Source of the DNA: OFTM10 sp964196195 | GTDB lineage: Bacteria; Actinomycetota; Acidimicrobiia; Acidimicrobiales; Aldehydirespiratoraceae | Assembly: GCA_964196195.1 (NCBI GenBank) | Contig: CAXMSE010000072.1 | Coordinates: 1-25,224 of the forward strand | Length of the DNA: 25,224 nt | Direction: 5' to 3' | Shown: positions 1 to 6,776 of the stretch, one piece after another | Numbering within the stretch: the first letter of the stretch is position 1 | How the letters are laid out: the number at the start of each line of letters is the position of its first letter | The notes under the pieces: model-generated | Databases searched by the model: none | Told to the model about the DNA's origin: nothing | The model's input: the letters and a program-made list of their open reading frames with translations, nothing else | Made by a program: the position numbers and the translations under genes

Positions 1-774
1 CGGAGCCTCGCTGAACGCCAGCCACGCCCAAGTGGTGGCGGCCAGGGTTTCTATGGGTGTGAACAGGGCGACTTCGGCCACCGGAGCAAACCGGGGAGCG
101 TGGGTGTGCGCCACCCTCCCGAAGGGATTGAAGATCAGGCCCATGGCTGCAACAGCAAGATAGGCGCGGGCAGGAAGACCGAACGGGTCAGCAAAAGGCG
201 CCGATGCCGCAACGCTCGCAATGGCGCCCAGACCAAGGCCCACGTATCGGCTCATCTCACCGTAGCGACGCCATATGTTCATATTGATCGAGAACGCCAG
301 GACCGCCACCATGGCCAACATGTCGCCGGTGAGGTTGGGCTCACCAACCGACCCCGACACCACGATCGCCACACCCACGATGGTGATGAGGATGGCCCCC
401 CAGACCCTTCTCGACACCCGCTCACCGAGGAAGATCCTCCCGATCACCGCAGCAAGCAGCGGCGATGCCGCCACGATCACCACCACATTGGCAACATTGG
501 TTCTGGTGACGGCAGTGACGAAGGTGATCTGGCTCACCGAGGCGAGCAATCCGACAGCCAACAAGGGCCGAGGGTGACGACGGAAGACCTCGACCGGGTT
601 ACCGCCGTCGAACACCCGCTGGAGGAGAAGCTGAACCGGAGCGGACAACACGCCGACCAGGAACGCCACATCCCAGCCGTCGAGCTCCGACAGGCGCACG
701 AAGTAGGAATCGGTGGAGACCAGCAGCATTCCGAGAGCAGCAAGCGCCCAACCCTTGCGCCGGTCGTCGATCAC
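1..774 (-). CDS. EamA/DMT-family transporter, 3' end cut by window
   Basis: Translating the minus strand from the GTG at 774-772 gives 258 codons open to the window edge. The product is very hydrophobic, with about nine membrane segments visible (roughly residues 9-27, 35-53, 70-90, 94-116, 122-141, 148-167, 177-193, 203-220, 229-252). This fits the ten-segment drug/metabolite transporter fold built from two EamA repeats. The first repeat ends in FLGERVS (115-121) and the second is reaching the matching position (WAWLAFSE, 250s), so probably only the last segment is missing. The GTG overlaps the rdgB stop as GTGA, which fixes the start and implies translational coupling. EamA proteins export or import small metabolites across the inner membrane; the substrate cannot be read from the sequence. 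Confident of the family, not of the function. Confidence 0.85.
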   Translation of the reverse strand, partial: MIDDRRKGWALAALGMLLVSTDSYFVRLSELDGWDVAFLVGVLSAPVQLLLQRVFDGGNPVEVFRRHPRPLLAVGLLASVSQITFVTAVTRTNVANVVVIVAASPLLAAVIGRIFLGERVSRRVWGAILITIVGVAIVVSGSVGEPNLTGDMLAMVAVLAFSINMNIWRRYGEMSRYVGLGLGAIASVAASAPFADPFGLPARAYLAVAAMGLIFNPFGRVAHTHAPRFAPVAEVALFTPIETLAATTWAWLAFSEAP

Positions 775-1373
775 CCCCGCGATACCAGTGCTTCGGCGAG
801 GGCTCGCAACGCTCGACCCCGGTGGCTGATCTCGTGCTTCTCGTCACCCATCTCCGCGAACGAGCGCCCACCTGATCCCGCCGGCACAAAGACCGGGTCG
901 TAACCGAATCCTCCACCCCCGGTGGGCTCAGTCGAAATCGATCCTTCCACCGACCCCTCCACCATCAGTTCGTCACCGTCGGGCCACACCACCATCGCAA
1001 CGGTGCGGAACCGAGCCGAACGCTCCGCGGCAGTGCGGGCACCAGCCTTTTCGAGCTCGATCAGCAAGCGATCCACATTGTCGGAGTACGTGGCGTCCTC
1101 TCCTGCGTATCGCGCCGACATCACACCCGGTTCGCCGCCGAGGGCATCCACCTCCAGGCCGGTGTCGTCGCTGACCGCGGCGGCTCCGGCAGCCTCACAT
1201 ACCGCCCGCGCCTTGAGCCGGGCGTTGCCCTCGAGGTCTGCAGCATCCTCCTCCACGTCGGGCAGATCCGCAGGCCGAGCCACCAGCTCGACCAGCCCAT
1301 CGAGTACGAGCGCTATCTCCGCGACCTTGTGTGGATTCGCACTGGCACAGACCAGCCTGGGCAAATCCGCCAT
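771..1373 (-). CDS. rdgB: RdgB/HAM1 non-canonical purine NTP pyrophosphatase
   Basis: This 200-residue protein has the length and motifs of the ITPase family, which hydrolyses ITP, dITP and XTP to the monophosphate plus pyrophosphate and keeps deaminated purines out of nucleic acid. Visible are the N-terminal nucleotide-binding SANPHK (residues 11-16), the metal-binding SDDTGLEVDALGG (68-80, with the Asp pair 69-70), GFGYDPVF (155-162), SFAEM (171-175) and EKHEISHRGRAL (178-189). The ATG at 1373 lies one base after the rph stop, so the two are surely co-transcribed; no separate Shine-Dalgarno is obvious. The rph-rdgB order matches Rv1340-Rv1341 of M. tuberculosis. The first strand of the enzyme begins directly after the chosen start, so no longer form is likely. 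Confidence 0.95.
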   Translation of the reverse strand: MADLPRLVCASANPHKVAEIALVLDGLVELVARPADLPDVEEDAADLEGNARLKARAVCEAAGAAAVSDDTGLEVDALGGEPGVMSARYAGEDATYSDNVDRLLIELEKAGARTAAERSARFRTVAMVVWPDGDELMVEGSVEGSISTEPTGGGGFGYDPVFVPAGSGGRSFAEMGDEKHEISHRGRALRALAEALVSRG

Positions 1374-1374
1374 G

Positions 1375-2115
1375 TCAGCGTGAGCTGTCGGGGCGTGGCA
1401 CAGGAGGCGCGGTCAAGACGTTTCGCTGGGCGTCCATGATCTCAGCGATTCCACCCTCGGCAAGACCCAACAGCTCGTCGAGCTGGGACCGCGAGAACGA
1501 CGCCCCCTCGGCGGTGCCTTGAACCTCGATGAATTCGCCGGTGCCGGTCATGACGACATTGAAATCGACATCGGCGGTGGAGTCCTCGGGGTAGGGAAGG
1601 TCGAGGAGGGCCGAGCCCTTCACGATCCCCACCGAGATCGCCGCACATTCGGTGTGGATTGGATTGGCAACCATCGCACCAGACGCAACGAGACGTTCGC
1701 ACGCATCGTGCAGGGCCACATAGCCCCCACAGATGGAAGCGGTGCGGGTGCCTCCGTCGGCCTGCAGGACATCACAGTCGACGGTGATCGACCGCTCACC
1801 CAGAGCAGACAGATCGATCACAGCCCTGAGGGATCGCCCGATCAGGCGTTGGATCTCCTGATCGCGGCCCGATGTGCGCCGTCGGATCCTTTCTGGTGAA
1901 GATCCCGGAAGCATCGAGTACTCCGCGGTAACCCAACCCTTGCCGGTGTTGCGCAGCCAGCGGGGAGTGTCGTCGTCGACCGATGCGGTGCACAGCACCC
2001 GCGTCTGGCCGAATGAGACGAGCACCGACCCCATCGACATCGTGGTGAAGTCGCGTTCGAACGAAAACGGACGCAGCTCATCGGGACGACGGCCATCGAA
2101 TCGGGCAATGCTCAC
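1375..2115 (-). CDS. rph: Ribonuclease PH
   Basis: This 246-residue protein is full length for RNase PH, the phosphate-dependent 3'-5' exonuclease that trims tRNA precursors and forms a ring-shaped hexamer. Recognisable blocks are the N-terminal RFDGRRPDELRP, the arginine-rich ERIRRRTSGRDQEIQRLIGR, GGTRTAS, and the active-site stretch DLPYPEDSTADVDFNVVMTG with its conserved aspartates, followed by EFIEVQGTAEG. The start is GTG at 2115-2113, with GGAGG five bases upstream as a good ribosome binding site. The 39-base gap to the upstream metallo-beta-lactamase-fold gene is the largest within this operon but shows no terminator, so the unit probably continues. Confidence 0.96.
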   Translation of the reverse strand: MSIARFDGRRPDELRPFSFERDFTTMSMGSVLVSFGQTRVLCTASVDDDTPRWLRNTGKGWVTAEYSMLPGSSPERIRRRTSGRDQEIQRLIGRSLRAVIDLSALGERSITVDCDVLQADGGTRTASICGGYVALHDACERLVASGAMVANPIHTECAAISVGIVKGSALLDLPYPEDSTADVDFNVVMTGTGEFIEVQGTAEGASFSRSQLDELLGLAEGGIAEIMDAQRNVLTAPPVPRPDSSR

Positions 2116-2154
2116 GGGAGCCTCCGCAGGTTGGGAAGTGGATCAGGGTGCGGC

Positions 2155-2898
2155 TCAGACCGCGAAGCGGGCGCCTGGCAGGGCAACCTCGACGGCGTCA
2201 CCGTAGGCCGCTTCGGCCTCGACGCGGTGCGCCTCTGGATCAGATCCGGGCACGAGGTGGGTGACCACCAGGCGGCGGGCCTCTGCCTCGCGTGCCCTCG
2301 CGCCTGCTTCGCGGGCACTGAGATGAGGAATCCCGTGGTCTTCGAAAGCGCTCAGGTGGCTGGCATCACACACCACAAGATCGAGGCCCCTACCGAGCTC
2401 TGAGATATTCCAGTTGGGGCCTGTGTCGGAGGTATAGCCCACAGAGACGCCTCCGCAATCGGTGCGGGTGGCCAGAGTCTCCACCGGATGATCGGTTCGA
2501 CTGAACGTCCATGTCTGGTCGGCCACCGAGACCACCGACGAATCGTCGATCGTGTGCCAGTCGAAGGGCTCGCCGGCCGGCGCCCCGGCCGCGGTGACGG
2601 CATCGTTCATCTGACGCGTGACGGCGGTGCCGTAGACCGGAATGCCCGACCGCGGCGAGAAGTACTTGAATACATTGCGCAGCACCGGCAGTTCCAACCA
2701 GTGGTCGGGATGGCAGTGGGTGACTATTACAGCGGTGATCTCGTCGAGGTCGATCTCGCGCTGCAGCGGGCCGACTGTGCCTGGCCCGCACTCGAGGAGA
2801 ACCGACGCCTGCTCGGTGCGCACAAGGTAACCAGAGCAGGCGTTGCCGGCCGACGCGTAGGAACCAGACGACCCGAGCACCACAACCTCGATGGTCAC
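2155..2898 (-). CDS. MBL-fold hydrolase, Rv1339-type cyclic nucleotide phosphodiesterase candidate
   Basis: This 247-residue metallo-beta-lactamase-fold protein has the metal-binding HCHPDH (residues 61-66) after a hydrophobic strand, a later SDTGPN turn, a CDASH block and a C-terminal THLVPGSDP supplying the last histidine. It lies between murI and rph, as Rv1339 does in M. tuberculosis. Rv1339 is reported to be an atypical class II phosphodiesterase hydrolysing cyclic AMP, so the same role is inferred here from motif layout and synteny, not shown. The start is a GTG overlapping the murI stop as GTGA. Small RNase Z-like enzymes share this fold and are the main alternative; their exosite arm is not evident. 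The fold is certain, the substrate is not. Confidence 0.85.
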   Translation of the reverse strand: MTIEVVVLGSSGSYASAGNACSGYLVRTEQASVLLECGPGTVGPLQREIDLDEITAVIVTHCHPDHWLELPVLRNVFKYFSPRSGIPVYGTAVTRQMNDAVTAAGAPAGEPFDWHTIDDSSVVSVADQTWTFSRTDHPVETLATRTDCGGVSVGYTSDTGPNWNISELGRGLDLVVCDASHLSAFEDHGIPHLSAREAGARAREAEARRLVVTHLVPGSDPEAHRVEAEAAYGDAVEVALPGARFAV

Positions 2899-3734
2899 TC
2901 GGCGCCTTCCCAGGTGTGGGGTTGGACTTCGTCGAGCTCGGGACCCAGCAGACGCCGGCCGAGCTCGGCGAAGACCTCTACATCGCCACTCGAGACGAAC
3001 CGATGCCAGGCCGCCAACGAGGCATCACGTTGGATTCCCGCCTCTTTCAGCGCCCGATCAACTGCGAATGCAGTCTCGTCTGCGGAAGAAACCAGCACCA
3101 CATCTCGACCCATCACGTCGCCGATCGTACGAGCAAGAAAGGGGTAGTGGGTACAACCGAGCAAGAGGCTGTCGACTTTCGCTTCCCGCATGGGTGCGAG
3201 CAGCCGTGTGGCCAGAACACGCACCTGCTCGGAGTCTGTTTCACCCCGCTCGACAAACTCGACGAAGCCGGGGCAAGCCGCACACGTGAGCTTGACCCGG
3301 GGAGCGAGTCGGGATGCGGCGCGCTGATAGGCGCCGCTGGCGATGGTGCCGACAGTGCCGATCACGCCGACACGATCAGTGAGTGAAACTTCGAGCACCG
3401 AGCGAAGCCCGGGCTCCAGCACCCCCACCACGGGCACCGACACCCGAGCCGCGAGGTCTTCCAGCGCCACAGCGGTGGCGGTATTGCACGCCACCACGAC
3501 CATCTTGGGATCGTAGGTGGCGATCATCCAGTCGGAGATCTGGATCGCGAACCGGCGCACCTCGTCGTGGCCGCGAGGCCCGTAGGGGTAACGGGCGGTA
3601 TCACCGAAATAGACGATGTTCTCGGCCGGAAGGAGATCGATCACCGCGCGCGCGACGGTGAGGCCACCGAAGCCGGAGTCGAAGATCGCTATCGGCCGAG
3701 CATCCCCGGCAGGCGAACCAGCTTGTTCCGACAT
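2895..3734 (-). CDS. murI: Glutamate racemase
   Basis: The 279-residue product interconverts L- and D-glutamate for peptidoglycan in a cofactor-independent two-cysteine reaction. Both catalytic cysteines are present: ACNTAT (Cys83) and GCTHYP (Cys194). Also typical are FDSGFGGLTVAR (18-29) and VYFGDTARYPYG (41-52). I chose the ATG at 3734 rather than the in-frame GTG at 3761 for two reasons. The extra nine residues lie outside the family, and a TAGTGT hexamer eight bases before this ATG looks like the -10 of a leaderless mRNA. Neither start has a good Shine-Dalgarno. It leads the operon murI, MBL hydrolase, rph, rdgB, EamA transporter. Confidence 0.95.
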   Translation of the reverse strand: MSEQAGSPAGDARPIAIFDSGFGGLTVARAVIDLLPAENIVYFGDTARYPYGPRGHDEVRRFAIQISDWMIATYDPKMVVVACNTATAVALEDLAARVSVPVVGVLEPGLRSVLEVSLTDRVGVIGTVGTIASGAYQRAASRLAPRVKLTCAACPGFVEFVERGETDSEQVRVLATRLLAPMREAKVDSLLLGCTHYPFLARTIGDVMGRDVVLVSSADETAFAVDRALKEAGIQRDASLAAWHRFVSSGDVEVFAELGRRLLGPELDEVQPHTWEGAE

Positions 3735-3742
3735 CGCCGGAG

Positions 3743-3748
3743 ACACTA
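3743..3748 (-). promoter_or_regulatory. Candidate -10 box of leaderless murI
   Basis: TAGTGT on the minus strand, with eight bases between it and the murI ATG at 3734. It fits the TANNNT consensus of actinobacterial promoters and would place the transcription start at or next to the start codon. No convincing -35 is seen. It lies inside the longer murI reading frame that begins at 3761, so it also argues for the shorter protein. Confidence 0.5.
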
Positions 3749-3786
3749 GATCGTCACGCACCAGCGGGGGTGCCTTCGAGGACCGA

Positions 3787-3945
3787 TCAGCGCTCTTCTT
3801 TGAAGACCACGTGCTTGCGAACGACGGGATCGTACTTCTTGATCTCGATGCGCTCGCGAGTGTTTGCCTTGTTCTTCGTGGTGACGTACGTGTAGCCGGT
3901 ACCAGCGGTGGAACGCAGCTTAATGATGGGACGCTTGTCGCTCAT
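3787..3945 (-). CDS. rpmG: Ribosomal protein L33, zinc-free type
   Basis: This 52-residue basic protein of the large ribosomal subunit contains the L33 hallmarks IKLRSTAGTGYTYVTTKNK, KKYDPVVRKHV and a C-terminal KEER. It has no cysteine at all, so it is the form lacking the two CxxC zinc-ribbon motifs. The closest pattern I know is mycobacterial RpmG1. The start is ATG at 3945, with a GAGGG ribosome binding site inside the 9-base gap after rpmB. About 50 bases separate its stop from the murI start. No strong terminator is visible there, but murI appears to have its own promoter. Confidence 0.93.
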   Translation of the reverse strand: MSDKRPIIKLRSTAGTGYTYVTTKNKANTRERIEIKKYDPVVRKHVVFKEER

Positions 3946-3954
3946 GATCAGCCC

Positions 3955-4191
3955 TCAGATCTTCTGGCCGTCGCGACGCATGTCGGCGACGACTTTCTCG
4001 ATACCGCGCTTGTCGATCGTCTTGATGCCCTTGGTGCTCACGTTGAGCGTGATCCAGCGGCGTTCACTATCGAGGTAGTAGCGCTTCTTTTGCACATTGG
4101 GATCCCAGCGACGACTCGAACGACGGTGCGAGTGCGACAACTGCTTGCCAAAGTGCGGTTTCTTGCCGGTTACCTGGCAGATCTTTCTCAT
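3955..4191 (-). CDS. rpmB: Ribosomal protein L28, zinc-free type
   Basis: This 78-residue L28 of the 50S subunit starts MRKICQVTGKKP and carries SHSHRRSSRRWDPNVQ and VSTKGIKTIDKRGIE. Only one cysteine is present, so the zinc-binding cysteine pairs of the C+ form are absent. The sequence resembles mycobacterial RpmB2, part of the Zur-controlled set of zinc-independent ribosomal proteins. The start is the ATG at 4191, with AGGAG eight bases upstream. A much longer frame covers this gene and runs antisense through ispH, but only this 78-residue tail is L28. It is followed nine bases later by rpmG. No inverted repeat resembling a Zur box is evident in the 99 bases separating it from the divergent ispH. 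Confidence 0.94.
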   Translation of the reverse strand: MRKICQVTGKKPHFGKQLSHSHRRSSRRWDPNVQKKRYYLDSERRWITLNVSTKGIKTIDKRGIEKVVADMRRDGQKI

Positions 4192-4240
4192 CGTGAGACT
4201 CCTGATCGGCCCACAATTCTGGGCACGAGAACGACGAGAA

Positions 4241-4246
4241 ATGGTA
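4241..4246 (-). promoter_or_regulatory. Candidate extended -10 of rpmB-rpmG
   Basis: TGGTACCAT on the minus strand reads as an extended -10 (TG, one base, TACCAT). It would give a 5' leader of about 40 bases containing the AGGAG ribosome binding site of rpmB. No clear -35 is seen. Confidence 0.4.
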
Positions 4247-4277
4247 CCAAGCAGGCTCGGAGACTCCACCCAGTGGC

Positions 4278-4283
4278 TAGCCT
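4278..4283 (+). promoter_or_regulatory. Candidate -10 box of leaderless ispH
   Basis: TAGCCT with seven bases between it and the GTG of ispH at 4291. There is no Shine-Dalgarno between box and start, consistent with a leaderless transcript. This promoter would be divergent from that of rpmB, the two -10 boxes lying about 30 bases apart. Confidence 0.45.
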
Positions 4284-4290
4284 CGGCGCC

Positions 4291-5334
4291 GTGACAGTCG
4301 ACAAGGTTCTGCTCGCGGCACCACGAGGGTTCTGTGCCGGCGTGGAAATGGCCATCAAGGCGCTCGCCTGGATGGTTCGTGCCTTCGAACCGCCGGTCTA
4401 CTGCTACCACGAAATAGTCCACAATCAGCTGATCGTTCAGCGCTTCGAAGAGCTCGGGGTGATCTTCGTCGACGACATCGCCGACGTCGCGGCTGGCAGG
4501 CCGATCATGTTGTCGGCCCACGGCTCCGCACCAGAAGTGGTGGCGGCGGCCCGTGAACGCGGCGGCTATGTGGTCGATGCCGTGTGCCCCCTCGTCACCA
4601 AGGTCCACCACGAAGTGAAAACGCGGGCCGGCAAGGGCTACCAGATCGTCTACGTGGGTCACCAGGGCCACGAAGAGGCGGTCGGCACGATGGCCGTCGC
4701 CCCCGACGCCATACATCGGGTGGAGACAGCCGAGGAGGTGGCCAGCCTCCCGGACTTCCTCAACCCCGTAGCGGTCCTCGCCCAGACCACCCTGTCGCAC
4801 CGAGAGTGGGCAGGCGTGCTCGACGCCACCCGTGAGAGATTCCCCCAGCTCTGGCAGCCCGGGCGCTCCGACCTCTGCTTCGCCACCACCAACCGCCAGT
4901 CTGCGCTCATGGAGATAGCACCGCGGTGCGATGCCATGGTGGTGATCGGATCCGCCAACTCTTCCAACACCAATGCCCTCGCCGGATTGGCCAAGGAGGC
5001 GGGATGTCCTCGCGTGTTCCGGGTAAATGGTGCCGACGAGCTCCCAAACGATCTCTGCGGCACCGTGGGCGTCACCGCCGGAGCATCCGCACCCGAAGAC
5101 CTTGTGCGAGCCGTCATCCACCACCTCTCGCCCTCCGGCGGCGTCGAGGAGGTCGAGGTCACCGACGAAGACGAATACTTCCCACCACCCCGCAACCTGC
5201 GCGATCTACTGGGTGCGGTCGACGCGGTCGCCCTGCTCACCCTGGGCAGCACGGCCGAGCGGGCCGTGCTCGACGACCGCAGCATCGACGCCTCCGACGT
5301 TCTCGAATCCCTCGCGGCCGACGAGGCGGGCTGA
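4291..5334 (+). CDS. ispH: 4-hydroxy-3-methylbut-2-enyl diphosphate reductase
   Basis: IspH (LytB) is the last enzyme of the MEP pathway, reducing HMBPP to IPP and DMAPP with a [4Fe-4S] cluster. The 347-residue protein has the three cluster cysteines: GFCAGV (Cys15), DAVCPLVTKVH (Cys99) and DLCFATTNRQ (Cys196). It also has the active-site glutamate loop HEEAVGT (127-133) and GSANSSNTNAL (220-230), where the usual NSSNSxRL is slightly altered. The open frame extends far upstream, but that part is antisense to rpmB and rpmG. The GTG at 4291 directly precedes the first strand, and no ATG lies in frame between. It is flanked by minus-strand genes on both sides, so it is a single-gene unit. Electrons probably come from a ferredoxin or flavodoxin. 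Confidence 0.95.
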   Translation: MTVDKVLLAAPRGFCAGVEMAIKALAWMVRAFEPPVYCYHEIVHNQLIVQRFEELGVIFVDDIADVAAGRPIMLSAHGSAPEVVAAARERGGYVVDAVCPLVTKVHHEVKTRAGKGYQIVYVGHQGHEEAVGTMAVAPDAIHRVETAEEVASLPDFLNPVAVLAQTTLSHREWAGVLDATRERFPQLWQPGRSDLCFATTNRQSALMEIAPRCDAMVVIGSANSSNTNALAGLAKEAGCPRVFRVNGADELPNDLCGTVGVTAGASAPEDLVRAVIHHLSPSGGVEEVEVTDEDEYFPPPRNLRDLLGAVDAVALLTLGSTAERAVLDDRSIDASDVLESLAADEAG

Positions 5335-5343
5335 GAGCCCTTC

Positions 5344-5364
5344 CGGGTCCCAGAGGCGGACCCG
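5344..5364. terminator. Bidirectional terminator hairpin, ispH/plsC
   Basis: CGGGTCC, a seven-base loop, then GGACCCG: a perfect 7-bp stem in the 38 bases between the converging stops of ispH and plsC. No long T run follows on either strand, which is common for terminators in G+C-rich actinobacteria. It could serve both genes. Confidence 0.55.
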
Positions 5365-5372
5365 TCTGGGGT

Positions 5373-6098
5373 TCAGGTGGCAGGAGCAGGCTCGTCGCCC
5401 GCCAACACCCTCGCCTCTATGTAGAGGTCACCGAGCTCGTCGTAGAGGCGATCGGTGAGCTCACGAACGGCGCGCCGGGGAACCCTGCCCCCCACCTTCT
5501 CCGGAGGCATGATCGGGTCGCCGATCACGATGAAGACCTTTATCAGGCGAGGAATCTTCGACCCCAGCGGCAAGGCCCGGGAACTGCCGCCGATCCCCAC
5601 CGGCACGATGGGCACCCCGCTTCGACAGGCCACGAAACTCGGCCCGTCGAGCACCTGCTTACGATTGAGACGGGGGCCCTCCTGGCGGGTTCCCTCCGGG
5701 AACATCACCAGGGGCTCCCCGAGAGCCAGCACGTCCTCAGCGGCTCGAAGAGCTGTGCGATCCGCAGATCCGCGTTCCACAGGAAAGCCACCCATCACCG
5801 ACAGAAAGGTACCCAGGGGCTTGGAGTGCCACAGGTTCTCCTTGCCCATGAACCTGAGCCGCCGGTTGGTAGACATCCCGACGATCGGGGTGTCGATGAA
5901 CGAGCGATGCACAGGGGAGAGGATGAAGGGACCCTCCGGGAGGTTTTCGCGCCCCTCCACCTTCAGGCGAAAGAGAAGCTTCACCGCGGCGAAGAAGCCG
6001 AACCAGAGCACGCGGTAGAGCAGCCGGCCCGCGAGCGTCTGGCCGCTGCGCTGCTGGGCGTCGTCGCCGCGACCCCCGTATCGATGGGCCTCGCTCAT
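5373..6098 (-). CDS. plsC: 1-acyl-sn-glycerol-3-phosphate acyltransferase (PlsC family)
   Basis: This 241-residue membrane-associated acyltransferase probably adds the second acyl chain to lysophosphatidic acid, giving phosphatidic acid. Motif I, HRSFID (His64 to Asp69, the HX4D pair), motif II-like GGFPVERG (103-110), and motif III, FPEGTR (133-138) are all present. One hydrophobic stretch near residues 26-44 could anchor it in the membrane. The ATG at 6098 overlaps the cmk stop as ATGA, so it is translated with cmk. The upstream reading frame belongs to other genes. cmk-plsC pairs are common in bacteria. Some PlsC paralogues act on other lysolipids, so the exact acceptor is inferred. Confidence 0.9.
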   Translation of the reverse strand: MSEAHRYGGRGDDAQQRSGQTLAGRLLYRVLWFGFFAAVKLLFRLKVEGRENLPEGPFILSPVHRSFIDTPIVGMSTNRRLRFMGKENLWHSKPLGTFLSVMGGFPVERGSADRTALRAAEDVLALGEPLVMFPEGTRQEGPRLNRKQVLDGPSFVACRSGVPIVPVGIGGSSRALPLGSKIPRLIKVFIVIGDPIMPPEKVGGRVPRRAVRELTDRLYDELGDLYIEARVLAGDEPAPAT

Positions 6099-6757
6099 GT
6101 GAGGCCGCCCTCGGAACGAGGAGGGGTGGCGAGCAGTCCGGCGATGCGATCGACGACCTCCTCGATCGTGAGCCCGGTGGTGTCCACCACCGTGGCATCC
6201 TCCGCCTCCGCGAGCGGATCTACCGAACGGGTGGTGTCGATGGCATCGCGCCTGGCGATATCGGCGGCAACCGCCTGGAGGTCGAGATCGCCGGCCTCGG
6301 CCGCTCGTCGACGCGCCCTCTCGGCCGGGTCGGCGGTGAGGTAGATCTTGAGTTCGGCGTCGGGGAACACGACCGTGCCGATGTCGCGGCCCTCCAACAC
6401 GCCCCCACCCTGCTTCTGTACCCACCGGCGCTGGCGGGCCACAAGCTCGCGACGCACATCCGGGTTGGCCGCCACCGCGCTCACCGCTTGGTTGACTCGG
6501 GGGTCACGAATATCGGTGGTGGCATCCACCCCGTCGACCATCACCACATCGAGTCCGACATCGAGCTCGATCTCGCGGGCAGTGCGCGCCGCGAGAGACG
6601 AATCGCCGGGGTCGCCCCCGGCTCTTAGCACCGCGAAAGCCACGGCGCGATACATCGCTCCGGTATCGAGATACTTGAGTTGGAGCCGCTGAGCCACTGC
6701 CCGGGCCACGGTGGACTTGCCTGAACCGGCCGGTCCGTCGATCGCAATCACACGCAT
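6095..6757 (-). CDS. cmk: Cytidylate kinase
   Basis: The 220-residue product phosphorylates CMP and dCMP to the diphosphates using ATP, in pyrimidine salvage. It begins with the P-loop IDGPAGSGKST, followed by YLDTGAMYRAVA, which binds the acceptor nucleotide, then a CMP-specific insert, LEGRDIGTVVFPDA, and a lid rich in arginine (DPAERARRRAAE). The ATG at 6757 directly precedes the first strand; an AGGA sequence nine bases upstream can serve as ribosome binding site. A longer in-frame reading upstream overlaps aroA and has no family similarity. The gap to the aroA stop is 19 bases. In M. tuberculosis cmk also follows the scpA-scpB-pseudouridine synthase trio; here tyrA and aroA are inserted. 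Confidence 0.95.
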   Translation of the reverse strand: MRVIAIDGPAGSGKSTVARAVAQRLQLKYLDTGAMYRAVAFAVLRAGGDPGDSSLAARTAREIELDVGLDVVMVDGVDATTDIRDPRVNQAVSAVAANPDVRRELVARQRRWVQKQGGGVLEGRDIGTVVFPDAELKIYLTADPAERARRRAAEAGDLDLQAVAADIARRDAIDTTRSVDPLAEAEDATVVDTTGLTIEEVVDRIAGLLATPPRSEGGLT

Positions 6758-6776
6758 TGGTCTCAATCCTGCCGGG

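Noticed and set aside
100..903. 267-codon plus-strand frame
   Set aside because: Composition rich in His, Arg and Asp, antisense to the EamA transporter and rdgB, whose protein motifs are clear.
3616..4290. Long N-terminal extension of the ispH frame
   Set aside because: This part is antisense to murI, rpmG and rpmB and has no IspH similarity; the enzyme begins at the GTG at 4291.
3955..5124. 389-codon minus-strand frame across ispH and rpmB
   Set aside because: Only the last 78 codons are a real gene (rpmB); the rest is antisense to ispH.
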